Source: Acidobacteriota bacterium (GTDB lineage: Bacteria; Acidobacteriota; Blastocatellia; Pyrinomonadales; Pyrinomonadaceae). Taken from it: a DNA stretch of 53,881 bases. This document shows, piece by piece, positions 33,344 through 41,685 of this stretch. The position numbers and the translations under genes are program-made. The stretch is taken from positions 32,440 through 86,320 of the forward strand of contig QHXR01000015.1 of NCBI GenBank assembly GCA_003223025.1. Direction: 5' to 3'. Each line of letters opens with the position of its first letter. Positions within the stretch are counted from its first letter, which is position 1. The notes beneath the pieces are model-generated. The model saw only the letters and a program-made list of their open reading frames with translations, ran no database searches and was not told the DNA's origin.

Positions 33344-34411
33344 GTGACCACAGAATCATCATCCTCAATCCTCCATCCTTCTCCCGATGATGCCGGCAAG
33401 CGTCTCGACGCGTATCTCACCGAACAGATCGAAGGATGGTCGCGATCGCGGCTTCAGCGGTTGATCGAGAACGGCGACATACTCGTCAACGAAAAAGAAG
33501 CGAAAGCGTCATACAAACTTCACGACGGTGACGTGATCGACGTCGATCTCACGGAGGCTCCGGTCGCGAAGTTCGAACCGGAGAACATTCCGCTCGACAT
33601 CGTTTTCGAAGACGAATATTTAGCGGTGATCAACAAGCCGGCGGGAATGGTCGTGCATCCGGGAGCCGGGGTCAGTTCAGGTACGCTCGCGAATGCGATT
33701 GCGTGGCACTTCAGGTCGGAACCGCCTGCGGTAGCGGGCGGTTTAACTCGCGAAACCAGCGCGTCGCGCGATCCCGACGGCCAACCGCCCGCTACCGCAG
33801 GCGGTTCCGACCTTTTGTCTGCCAACGCTCTGACGCAAAACGAATTTCAGATTCGGAATCGAGTTGGAATCGTTCATCGTCTCGACAAAGACACGTCCGG
33901 CCTTATCGTTGTCGCGAAAGATGAACAGACTCACGAAGCACTCGCGGAACAGTTTCGCAATCGAACAGTTTCCAAATCCTACGTTGCACTCGTTCACGGA
34001 AGTCCGCGTGACAATACCGGGACGATCGACCGTCCGATCGCACGCGATCGATGGCATCGCACAAAGATGACCGTGGCCCGAAGCGGGAGAGTTGCTCTGT
34101 CGCTCTGGAAAGTGCGGCAACGGTTTGAAAAATTCGCACTGCTCGATGTCGATATCAAAACCGGCCGCACGCATCAGATCCGCGTCCACCTCGCATCGAT
34201 AAATCATCCCGTCGTCGGCGACGCAACCTACAACGAAGGCCGTGACAACACGATCTCCGATTCGGATACAAAAAGAGCGGTTGAGAGCCTCAACCGCTTT
34301 TTCCTGCACGCCGAAAAACTTGCATTCACACATCCGGTCACCGGAGAAGGCGTCGCTTTTGATCGACCGATCCCGGTTGAGCTCGAGGCTTTTCTTCAAA
34401 ACCTCCGATAG
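33344..34411 (+). CDS. RluD/RluC-type 23S rRNA pseudouridine synthase with in-frame palindrome
   Basis: 355 residues. An S4 RNA-binding domain (about 20-80; KRLDAYLTEQIEGWSRSRLQ, LIENGDILVNEKEAKASYKL) precedes the RsuA/RluA catalytic domain. The catalytic Asp is at 181 in VHRLDKDTSGL, with GRTHQIRVHLASINHPVVGD near the end. Between AIAWHF and RVGIVHR about 49 residues replace the usual short linker of about 7-15, and most are encoded by a palindromic element (33713-33813). The GTG at 33344 is preferred because longer versions overlap the upstream gene. The lspA-rluD neighbourhood is common. Whether it is RluD or RluC in specificity cannot be told. Confidence 0.92.
   Translation: MTTESSSSILHPSPDDAGKRLDAYLTEQIEGWSRSRLQRLIENGDILVNEKEAKASYKLHDGDVIDVDLTEAPVAKFEPENIPLDIVFEDEYLAVINKPAGMVVHPGAGVSSGTLANAIAWHFRSEPPAVAGGLTRETSASRDPDGQPPATAGGSDLLSANALTQNEFQIRNRVGIVHRLDKDTSGLIVVAKDEQTHEALAEQFRNRTVSKSYVALVHGSPRDNTGTIDRPIARDRWHRTKMTVARSGRVALSLWKVRQRFEKFALLDVDIKTGRTHQIRVHLASINHPVVGDATYNEGRDNTISDSDTKRAVESLNRFFLHAEKLAFTHPVTGEGVAFDRPIPVELEAFLQNLR
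33713..33813 (+). repeat. Palindromic element with perfect 31-bp arms inside the RluD-type gene
   Basis: Arms 33713-33743 and 33783-33813 are perfect inverted copies (core CCGCCTGCGGTAGCGGGCGG), with a 39-base centre. It is read in frame as RSEPPAVAGGLTRE... and ...GQPPATAGGSDL, with no stop. A half copy occurs at 48478-48507, before tilS. Confidence 0.92.
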
Positions 34412-34417
34412 CAACTT

Positions 34418-35224
34418 TTACAAGCAGAGACGGCTTCCGTCTTGCAGGCACTCGAATTTCGTAACGAAGTGTTCCTCGGCCGCGAGCGGCTTTCCGTCCG
34501 GCTGTGTCACATACGTCAGATATGCATCCGGTGTTATTCCACCGCGCTCCGGGAATTGAATGATCTTCGCGACGACCACCGGTGTCCGGTCATCGGTTTG
34601 CATGATGACAAGACCCTCGTCGGCAAGGCTTCTGAGTTCCGTCAGCGTGCGGATGATCGGCGTCCCCTCGGCCGAAGTTCCGTTGCGTTGAGCGAGAATG
34701 TTGAGCGTCTTTTGCCCCGACCGAGATATTCGAGGATTGAACTCGACGTTGACAAGAACTCCGATGCCCAACGGATTGTTCTGAAAGTAAGAGCTATCGG
34801 TCGCGATCAGTGCGGACTGCCGGTACGAGTCCCGGACGAACGAGCTCGGAAAGACATAGACCGGATATGTTTTAGCGATCTCATACGCACGGTAGCCGGC
34901 AGCGTTCGTTATAAAACTGTCCAAAGTCGCGAAGGCGTAGAGATTCCAATAGATCGCGCTGCCGTCGGCAGAATAGCCCGGCATCGTTTCAAGGATCCTG
35001 ACATTCGTGTACGTGACCGGATCAGTCGGCGTGTCGAACACCGACTTTTTATCCTCGCCGTTACGGCGATCTATGAGCGTGCCGGCGATGATGCCGTTGC
35101 TCTTGTAAAAGTCGTTACTGAAGTCGAACGGACGGATCTCATCCGCGAGTTGCGCATCAGAAACCGTGAAACCAAAAAGCAGAAGTGAGAGTACGAGTGT
35201 GAGATTGATTGATAACTTTTTCAT
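34418..35224 (-). CDS. Secreted protein of unknown function
   Basis: 268 residues with a signal peptide (MKKLSINLTLVLSLLLFGFTVSDAQ). The mature chain has beta-rich stretches (VTYTNVRILETMPGYSADGS, IYWNLYAFATLDSFI, GIGVLVNVEFNPRISRSGQK) and a C-terminal CLQDGSRLCL that could form a disulfide. No known family is recognised. The start has GGGAAG about 8 bases upstream. It converges on the RluD-type gene with six bases between stops and lies downstream of a large repeat-filled spacer. Confidence 0.72.
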   Translation of the reverse strand: MKKLSINLTLVLSLLLFGFTVSDAQLADEIRPFDFSNDFYKSNGIIAGTLIDRRNGEDKKSVFDTPTDPVTYTNVRILETMPGYSADGSAIYWNLYAFATLDSFITNAAGYRAYEIAKTYPVYVFPSSFVRDSYRQSALIATDSSYFQNNPLGIGVLVNVEFNPRISRSGQKTLNILAQRNGTSAEGTPIIRTLTELRSLADEGLVIMQTDDRTPVVVAKIIQFPERGGITPDAYLTYVTQPDGKPLAAEEHFVTKFECLQDGSRLCL

Positions 35225-35325
35225 GGTAAAACTTCCCCTGTTCGTTCTTTAATTTTTAGGAATGAAGCATCGCTTCTGACAGACAGTGCGGCGGGGTTTG
35301 GGAGAAAGACAGGCCGCGAAAAAAA

Positions 35326-35348
35326 TTTTGGATTTTGGATTTTGGATT
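35326..35348. repeat. (TTTTGGA)n heptamer
   Basis: Three heptamer units in the 35.2-35.9 kb spacer, identical to those at 27247 and 43860 (the latter in inverse orientation). Confidence 0.85.
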
Positions 35349-35365
35349 GGAGCAGGGAGCACGTT

Positions 35366-35540
35366 CGATCGACGCATCGACGGATCGACGGATCGACGGA
35401 TCGACGGATGGATCGACGGATCGACGGATGGATCGACGGATCAACGGATCGACTGACGGATCGACGGATCGACGGACGGGTCGACGGATCAACGGATCGA
35501 CGGACGGATCGACGGATCAACGGGTCGACGGATCGACCGG
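35366..35540. repeat. Octanucleotide GGATCGAC tandem array
   Basis: About twenty units of GGATCGAC with small variants (GGACGGAT, GGATCAAC, GGATGGAT). The array leaves long stretches without stop codons on both strands, but the predicted peptides are simple repeats of Arg, Asp and Ser and are not considered real proteins. The unit is self-complementary at GATC. It is a minisatellite with no spacers, so not a CRISPR array. Confidence 0.92.
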
Positions 35541-35580
35541 AGCGATATTCGATGGACCCCGGCGTTTGGTGGAAGGGAAT

Positions 35581-35784
35581 TCTTAGCTCGCGTAGCGAGC
35601 GACAGCATGTAGCCCCCAGCCTTAGCTGGGGGTAACGGCGCAAATACGACAAAGCTCGCGTATGCGAGCGACAGATCACGAAGAAAATTCGTCTGCCGCT
35701 CGCTACGCGAGCTCACCCTATTTGTGTCTTACCCCCAGCTTATGCTGGGGGCTACATGCTGTCGCTCGCATACGCGAGCTAAGA
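35581..35784. repeat. 204-bp nested palindrome upstream of the GH20 gene
   Basis: Outer arms 35581-35635 and 35729-35784 are inverted copies. Each contains its own hairpin (CCCCCAGC / GCTGGGGG) and a GCTCGCG-GCGAGC hairpin. The middle (about 35652-35712) holds a further AGCTCGCGTATGCGAGCG / CGCTCGCTACGCGAGCT pair. No reading frame of interest spans it. The rest of the 35225-35897 spacer holds only the two tandem repeats and a short leader for GH20. Confidence 0.9.
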
Positions 35785-35897
35785 CGCTGCCTCGAAATTC
35801 CTACGGGACTTGTGAAATAATCCTGAGCACGACGACCAACGGAATTCGTGATCCGAAATCCAAAATTTGAATGGGCTTCCGCCTTCATCATCAAAAT

Positions 35898-38165
35898 ATG
35901 AAACTAGCTTTTGTCGGACTCCTACTGATGTTCCTGTGCAGCGTTTCCGTGTCCGCGCGGGCGAGCGAGATTGATATCGTCCCGAAACCACAATCGGTAA
36001 AGGCAGGGGAAGGATTCTTCGAAATTGATCCGCAAACCGTAATACTCGCGCACAGGCGGGAGGACCGGCCAATTGCTGTGGCACTGAATGCATATATAGC
36101 GAAGAATTTCGGTTTCGAGCTCAAAGTTGTCTCTAAGTTTGGCAAGAGAAAAGCCATTTTCATAACCGGCGGTGTCGACTACATGCATCCCAGTGAGGGG
36201 TATTCTTTGGTCGTGGAAAAGGACGGAATACGACTCCAAGCTTTCGAAGTGTCGGGCAGATTCTACGGACTGCAAACCCTGATGCAACTGATGCCTCCTA
36301 AAACTTCAGTCAGCACCATTCAAATTCCTGTCGTTCAAATACAAGATTCTCCCCGCTTCCGATACCGAGGCATGCACCTCGATGTAGCTCGCCACTTCAT
36401 GCCCGTCGAATTCGTAAAGAAGTTCATCGACCTGATGTCGCAGTACAAGTTCAATTACTTTCATTGGCATCTTACCGACGATCAGGGCTGGCGGATTCCG
36501 ATCAAAAAATATCCGAAGCTCACCGAGATCGGATCGATGCGTCCCGAGACCGTAAAGGAGCGCAACCTCACGCCGTATATCGGCGACGGAATTCCGCACG
36601 GCGGATCCTACACACGCGAGCAGATCAAAGACGTCGTTGAGTACGCGAAGGAACGACACATCACCGTGGTACCGGAGATCGAGTTACCCGGTCACGCGTC
36701 GGCGGCGCTCGCGGCTTATCCGCAGTTCGGCTGCAAGACGGATTACAAATTCAAAGTTCAGACGACGTGGGGAATTTTCAAAGAGGTCTATTGTCCGACC
36801 GAAGAGACGTTCAAGTTTCTCGAAGACGTCCTCGAAGAGACGATCAAACTTTTTCCCGACTCGCCCTACATCCACATCGGCGGCGACGAAGTGTTGAAAG
36901 ATCACTGGAAAGAATCGCCGTTTGTCCAAGCATTAAAGCAGAAAGAAAATCTGAAAGACGAGCATGAAGTCCAGAGCTACTTCGTTCGTCGAATCGAAAA
37001 GTTCATCAACTCAAAAGGCAAAAAGATCATCGGCTGGGACGAGATCCTCGAAGGCGGTCTCGCGCCGAATGCGACCGTCATGTCGTGGCGCGGAATGAAG
37101 GGCGGGATCGAAGCGGCGAAGTCGAAGCACGACGTGATAATGACTCCGACCGATTATGTCTATCTCGATTACGGCCAGGGCGATCCGGCGTACGAGCCGC
37201 TCAACATCGGGAGTTATGTTCCGCTTGAAAAAGTTTACTCGTTTGACCCCGTTCCGAAGGAGCTGACAGCAGAAGAAGCGAAATACATCATCGGCGGTCA
37301 GGCGAATCTTTGGACCGAGTACATGCAGACGCCGTCGCAAGTCGAGTACATGGCGTTCCCGCGGATGGTCGCGCTCGCGGAAGTTCTATGGTCGAAACCC
37401 GAAGATAAAAATTACGCAGACTTTCAGCGACGTCTTGCTCTCAATCTGCCGCGGCTTGCTGCGCAGAATGTGAATTATCGAATGCCGGAGCCATCGGGCC
37501 TGAGCAACGTGATCACGGACGATGAGAAAGTCTCGATCACATTAAATCCTGCTCCGGGTACGCGGATCATTTACACGATCGATGGCACGACTCCGAATGA
37601 CACTTCGCCGCCATACGACAAGCCTATCGAGATCAGTTTGAATCCGCGCCAGGTCGTGACGTTGAAGACGATCGTCGTCGAGCCGGGCGGACGAAAGAGC
37701 TCGGTGTATGCAACGACGATCATCCGTGACGCGATGCGCGAGGCGGTCGTGGCGTCTTCGAATATTCAAGGAGTAAATTATGAGCTCATCGTTCCTGGGA
37801 GCGATCGAAAGACCGGCGAGACGAAATCGATTTTCGTAAACCAGTTCGCGAATCAAGGCGTGGATATCAAACAGCCATTCGCATTGACATACGACGGATA
37901 CATCACGATTCCGGCTGACGGCCTGTATGAGTTTCAAGTCGACTCGACGTGGGACGCGACGATCGTACTCGCCGGCGAGATGATCATCGACGACGCCGGC
38001 ACAAAAGATCGAAAGGTGAAGTCGGCAATCGTACCGTTGAAGAAAGGGCTGCATAAGATCTCGATCCGCTACAACCATCGCGGCGGCGATGCTGCTTTTC
38101 GATTCCGATACGGCATAAAAGGTCAGGGATTGAGGCAAGCAGGTGGTGGGGAGTTTGTGCACTGA
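35898..38165 (+). CDS. Secreted GH20 beta-N-acetylhexosaminidase
   Basis: This exo-enzyme removes terminal GlcNAc or GalNAc from glycans. The 755-residue protein has a signal peptide (MKLAFVGLLLMFLCSVSVSA), an N-terminal GH20b domain (about 25-155; IDIVPKPQSVKAGEGFFEID), and a GH20 TIM barrel (about 155-520; YRGMHLDVARHFMPVEFVKK, HLTDDQGWRIPI, VVPEIELPGHA). The catalytic Asp-Glu pair is at 330-331 (HIGGDEV). A chitobiase-type C-terminal domain (IIYTIDGTTPNDTSPPYDKP) and a PA14-like domain (about 640-750; DGLYEFQVDSTWDATIVLAG) follow. An upstream ATG at 35871 adds nine non-signal residues and is less likely. The GH92 gene follows on the same strand, suggesting joint glycan breakdown. Confidence 0.93.
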   Translation: MKLAFVGLLLMFLCSVSVSARASEIDIVPKPQSVKAGEGFFEIDPQTVILAHRREDRPIAVALNAYIAKNFGFELKVVSKFGKRKAIFITGGVDYMHPSEGYSLVVEKDGIRLQAFEVSGRFYGLQTLMQLMPPKTSVSTIQIPVVQIQDSPRFRYRGMHLDVARHFMPVEFVKKFIDLMSQYKFNYFHWHLTDDQGWRIPIKKYPKLTEIGSMRPETVKERNLTPYIGDGIPHGGSYTREQIKDVVEYAKERHITVVPEIELPGHASAALAAYPQFGCKTDYKFKVQTTWGIFKEVYCPTEETFKFLEDVLEETIKLFPDSPYIHIGGDEVLKDHWKESPFVQALKQKENLKDEHEVQSYFVRRIEKFINSKGKKIIGWDEILEGGLAPNATVMSWRGMKGGIEAAKSKHDVIMTPTDYVYLDYGQGDPAYEPLNIGSYVPLEKVYSFDPVPKELTAEEAKYIIGGQANLWTEYMQTPSQVEYMAFPRMVALAEVLWSKPEDKNYADFQRRLALNLPRLAAQNVNYRMPEPSGLSNVITDDEKVSITLNPAPGTRIIYTIDGTTPNDTSPPYDKPIEISLNPRQVVTLKTIVVEPGGRKSSVYATTIIRDAMREAVVASSNIQGVNYELIVPGSDRKTGETKSIFVNQFANQGVDIKQPFALTYDGYITIPADGLYEFQVDSTWDATIVLAGEMIIDDAGTKDRKVKSAIVPLKKGLHKISIRYNHRGGDAAFRFRYGIKGQGLRQAGGGEFVH

Positions 38166-38177
38166 CATCGACTGACG

Positions 38178-38388
38178 CGTCGTCAACGGACTGGAACGAC
38201 ATCAACGGACTGGACCGCAGGCAGCCTGCCTGCACGTCGCCGCTTCGGCCGACGTCAGCCTGTGTATTGTCGAATCATAGTCGTTCACGCCTTCAGAAGC
38301 CTCGGCGTAGCAGGCAGGCTGCCTGCGGTCCAGTCCGTTGACCTCCGGTCCAGTCCGTTTACCTCGGTCCAGTCCGTTGACGTCAATT
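38178..38388. repeat. Family B palindrome between GH20 and GH92 genes
   Basis: Perfect 31-bp inverted arms at 38203-38233 and 38310-38340 (core GGACTGGACCGCAGGCAGCC). Satellite units related to CAACGGACTGGA occur on the left, and three GGTCCAGTCCGTTGAC-type units on the right. It is homologous to 23399-23536. Confidence 0.92.
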
Positions 38389-38403
38389 AGTTCGCTAGAA
38401 ATT

Positions 38404-41400
38404 ATGCGCAAGTTTCTCTTATTGCTTTCCGCTTTCTGCCTTCTGCAAACCGCCGCCGCGCAGCCGCTCGACTTTACCCGCTGGGTAAATCCATTCATCG
38501 GCACCGGCGGACACGGTCACACATTTCCCGGAGCTACTCTGCCGTTCGGGATGGTGCAACTCTCGCCCGACACACGCACCGACAACTGGGATGGATCATC
38601 CGGATATCACTATAGCGACGACATCATCTACGGCTTCTCGCACACGCATCTGAGTGGGACGGGGATTCCGGATGGCTGCGATATTTTGTTTATGCCGACC
38701 GCCGATTCCGCCCGGCACTTTGGAAAGGAGCCTTTCGGTTTCTCTTCCACGTTTTCTCACGCCGATGAAGTCGCGGAGCCCGGCTATTACTCAGTTCGCC
38801 TCGATGACAGAAAACTGCTTGCGGAACTCACCGCAACAACTCGCGTCGGGCTTCACCGCTACACGTTTCCAAAATCAAGGACGCCAGGAATCGATCTCGA
38901 TCTTCTCTGGCGGGACAAAACTCTCGATCGCGACGTGAAAGTGATAGGCGATCGTCGGGTCGAAGGCTTTCGAAAGTCGGCTTCGTGGGCGAAGAATCAG
39001 ACCGTCTATTTCATCGCCGAATTTTCGAAAGCCTTCAAGGGTTACGGTTCGGGTGGCCCGTCTCAGTTGGACGATGAGAAAGACGACAGCCTCTTCTTCG
39101 GATTCGACACGAAAGAGGGCGAGCAGATACTTCTCAAAGTCGCAATCTCTTACGTCTCCATCGAAGGCGCGCGAAAGAATCTCGAAGCCGAGCTTCCCGG
39201 TTGGAATTTCGACAAGGTTCGCGCGGATGCAAGAGCGGCGTGGAACAGAGAGCTGTCAAAGATCGAAGTCTCAGGTGGAACGGATGATCAAACGACAAAC
39301 TTCTACACCGCGCTCTATCACACGATGATCCATCCGAGTGTCTTCAGTGACGTCGATGGAAGTTACAAGGGACATGACGGAAAAGTTCATATGTTGCGAC
39401 GCGGAGAATCTTTGCGACGCGGAGACGGTGAGACGCGGAGACGCGGTGATGGCGCCGCAAATAAATCGCCGCGTCCCCCTGTCTCCGCGTCACCGCGTCA
39501 CGAAGAAAGCCAATATTCCGTCTTCTCCCTCTGGGACACGTTCCGAGCCGCGCATCCGCTTTACACGATCATCGATCAAAAACGCACGGTCGATTTTATA
39601 AACACTTTCATTCGGATCTACGAACAGGGAGGTCGTCTGCCTGTTTGGGAACTGTGGGGCGAAGAAACCGACACGATGATCGGCTATCACGCAGTGTCTG
39701 TGATCGCCGACGCGATGGCGAAAAATATCCAGGGATTCGATTACGAAAAAGCATACGCCGCGGCGAAGCATTCGGCCGAGCTCGATCACTTCGGATTAGC
39801 TGCATACAAAAAACGCGGCTACATCTCGAGCGAAGATGACAACGAATCGGTATCGAAGACGCTCGAGTATGCGTACGACGATTGGTGCATCATGAGCATG
39901 GCGTCGGGACTTTTTAACCGCCGGACATTGAATGAAAAAAAGTCGGCGGGCGATGATGAGTATCTAAAGAAACTTTCTACCGACATCGAGTACTACAAAG
40001 ACCGCGCGCAAAATTTCGAGAACTTGTTCGATGCGGAATCGCGTTTTTTTCGACCGAGGTTGAACGGCGGCTTTATCAAACCGTTCGCACCGCAGGAGGT
40101 CACTTTCCATTTCACCGAAGGGAATTCGTGGCAGTATTCGTTCTTCGTCCCGCACGACGTGACGAGACTGATCGACCTGATGGGCGGGACCTCGAAATTC
40201 AATCAAAAGCTTGATGAGCTTTTTACGACCGAGACAAAGCTCTCGGGCCGCGAGCAGCCGGACGTCACCGGCCTAATGGGCCAGTACGCACACGGTAACG
40301 AGCCGTCGCATCACATCGCTTATCTGTACGACTACACGGGTGCGCCATCGAAGACGCAGTATCGAGTGCGGCGGATAATGGACGAATTTTACAAACCGAC
40401 GCCGGACGGTTTGATCGGCAACGAAGACTGCGGGCAGATGTCGGCGTGGTACGTCTTGAGCGCGAGCGGCTTCTATCCGGTCGTGCCCGGTACGTCGCGC
40501 TACGATCTCGGAACTCCGCTCTTCAAGCAGATCGTCTTCAATCTCGAGAACGGAAAGAAGTTCATCGTGCGCGCACCGAAAGTTTCGCAAACGAAAATCT
40601 ACGTTAATTCGGCGAAGTGGAACGGACGGCCGCAGACTACTTCGTACATCGTGCAAGAGCAGATAATGTCCGGCGGTGTTCTCGAGTTCGACATGAGCGA
40701 TAAGCCGAACGATAAAGTTTTTGAGCATGTTTCGACGTCGAGTATCTATTCCAATCGGGTCGCGATTCCGGTCATCGAGGGCTCACGCATCTTTCGCGAC
40801 AAGACGACTGTCACGATAAAAGCGCTTGGCCGGAACGATCGCATCATGTATTCGATCGACAACTACGGCGAAGAATACGCACGGAAGTCGCAGCCCTATA
40901 CCGGACCATTCACGATCAGTGAGACGTCTAGAATCGAAGCCTTCGCGGTAAACCCGCACATGCGCAGCGAGAGCATGAGAGTGGAGGCTAACTTCAGCAA
41001 ACGTGCGAACGATTGGACAGTGAAACTGCTGTCGCAATACAGCTCGCAATATCCGGGCGGCGGTGACGACGCGATCGTTGACGGGCTTCGCGGTACTCCT
41101 AATTTCGCAAGCGGCGAATGGCAGGGTTATGAAGGCAAGACATTCGAAGCCGTGATCGACCTGCAGAAACAAACCGAGATCAGATCCGTCGGCGGAAGTT
41201 TTCTGCAAGCGGCTCGATCATGGATCTGGATGCCGGATCGCATCGAGTTTGAGACATCGAACAACGGCATAAATTTCACGCGCGTCGCCGAGATCAAACC
41301 TGGATATCCGCAGCAGGAGATGAATTCGATGGCGAAGGAATTTCGACAGTCGATCACTCCGGTTAGCGCCCGGTACGTTCGCGTCCGTGCATTCAATTTT

Positions 41401-41475
41401 GGAAAGATCCCGTCATGGCATCCGGGTGCCGGCGGCGATCCGTGGATCTTTGTTGATGAGATTTTGATTGATTGA
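38404..41475 (+). CDS. Secreted GH92 alpha-mannosidase with in-frame repeat insertion
   Basis: GH92 enzymes are calcium-dependent exo-alpha-mannosidases that trim mannose from N-glycans and mannans. The 1023-residue protein has a signal peptide (MRKFLLLLSAFCLLQTAAAQ) and the GH92 N-domain (VNPFIGTGGHGHTFPGATLP, SPDTRTDNWDGSSGYHY, GFSHTHLSGTG). The catalytic (alpha/alpha)6 domain follows (SLWDTFRAAHPLYTI, PVWELWGEETDTMIGYHAVS, GNEPSHHIAYLYDY, GNEDCGQMSAWYVLSASGFY). A chitobiase-C-like segment (about 795-860) and an F5/8-type discoidin domain (about 870-1023) complete it. At about 331-368, about 38 residues rich in Arg and Gly (LRRGESLRRGDGETRRRGDG) are encoded by repeats. The start at 38404 opens the signal peptide. 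The stop is followed directly by a Family A repeat. Confidence 0.93.
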   Translation: MRKFLLLLSAFCLLQTAAAQPLDFTRWVNPFIGTGGHGHTFPGATLPFGMVQLSPDTRTDNWDGSSGYHYSDDIIYGFSHTHLSGTGIPDGCDILFMPTADSARHFGKEPFGFSSTFSHADEVAEPGYYSVRLDDRKLLAELTATTRVGLHRYTFPKSRTPGIDLDLLWRDKTLDRDVKVIGDRRVEGFRKSASWAKNQTVYFIAEFSKAFKGYGSGGPSQLDDEKDDSLFFGFDTKEGEQILLKVAISYVSIEGARKNLEAELPGWNFDKVRADARAAWNRELSKIEVSGGTDDQTTNFYTALYHTMIHPSVFSDVDGSYKGHDGKVHMLRRGESLRRGDGETRRRGDGAANKSPRPPVSASPRHEESQYSVFSLWDTFRAAHPLYTIIDQKRTVDFINTFIRIYEQGGRLPVWELWGEETDTMIGYHAVSVIADAMAKNIQGFDYEKAYAAAKHSAELDHFGLAAYKKRGYISSEDDNESVSKTLEYAYDDWCIMSMASGLFNRRTLNEKKSAGDDEYLKKLSTDIEYYKDRAQNFENLFDAESRFFRPRLNGGFIKPFAPQEVTFHFTEGNSWQYSFFVPHDVTRLIDLMGGTSKFNQKLDELFTTETKLSGREQPDVTGLMGQYAHGNEPSHHIAYLYDYTGAPSKTQYRVRRIMDEFYKPTPDGLIGNEDCGQMSAWYVLSASGFYPVVPGTSRYDLGTPLFKQIVFNLENGKKFIVRAPKVSQTKIYVNSAKWNGRPQTTSYIVQEQIMSGGVLEFDMSDKPNDKVFEHVSTSSIYSNRVAIPVIEGSRIFRDKTTVTIKALGRNDRIMYSIDNYGEEYARKSQPYTGPFTISETSRIEAFAVNPHMRSESMRVEANFSKRANDWTVKLLSQYSSQYPGGGDDAIVDGLRGTPNFASGEWQGYEGKTFEAVIDLQKQTEIRSVGGSFLQAARSWIWMPDRIEFETSNNGINFTRVAEIKPGYPQQEMNSMAKEFRQSITPVSARYVRVRAFNFGKIPSWHPGAGGDPWIFVDEILID
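39394..39508 (+). repeat. Repeat insertion inside the GH92 gene
   Basis: Units related to GACGCGGAGACGCGGTGA (left) and their inverse GTCTCCGCGTCACCGCGTC (right) flank a short centre. The whole is read in frame. In family members VHMx...YSVFSLWDTF are joined by only a few residues, so about 38 residues are extra. Confidence 0.82.
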
Positions 41476-41617
41476 GTTCAGAGTGCGCGATTTATCGCGT
41501 AGTTCACGCGGGGCTTCAGCCCGTGGTCTGCGAGCTCAGAACTCAGCGATAAATCACTAGGGCAACTACGCGATAAATCGCGCACTCTGAACTACGCGAT
41601 AAATCGCGCACTCTGAC
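41476..41617. repeat. Family A repeat cluster after the GH92 gene
   Basis: Arms 41476-41504 and 41564-41592 are perfect 29-bp inverted copies (core CAGAGTGCGCGATTTATCGC). A third copy of the right arm follows at 41593-41616. The centre holds a GGGGCTTCAGCCC hairpin. The cluster starts on the base after the GH92 stop and matches 8815-8848. Confidence 0.92.
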
Positions 41618-41685
41618 AAAATAAAAATTGACCATCTCCGCCTAAGCCGCGTCTAATAAACTGACGCTCCTCAGAGGTAGTAATC

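Noticed and set aside
35366-35540. CRISPR-like array
   Set aside because: Units are only 8 bp and directly adjacent, with no unique spacers and no cas genes nearby.
35342-35635. Open frames through the GGATCGAC array encoding repeats of Asp, Gly, Ser, Thr and Arg
   Set aside because: Open frames arise on both strands because an 8-bp unit lacks stop codons. There is no ribosome-binding site and no domain.
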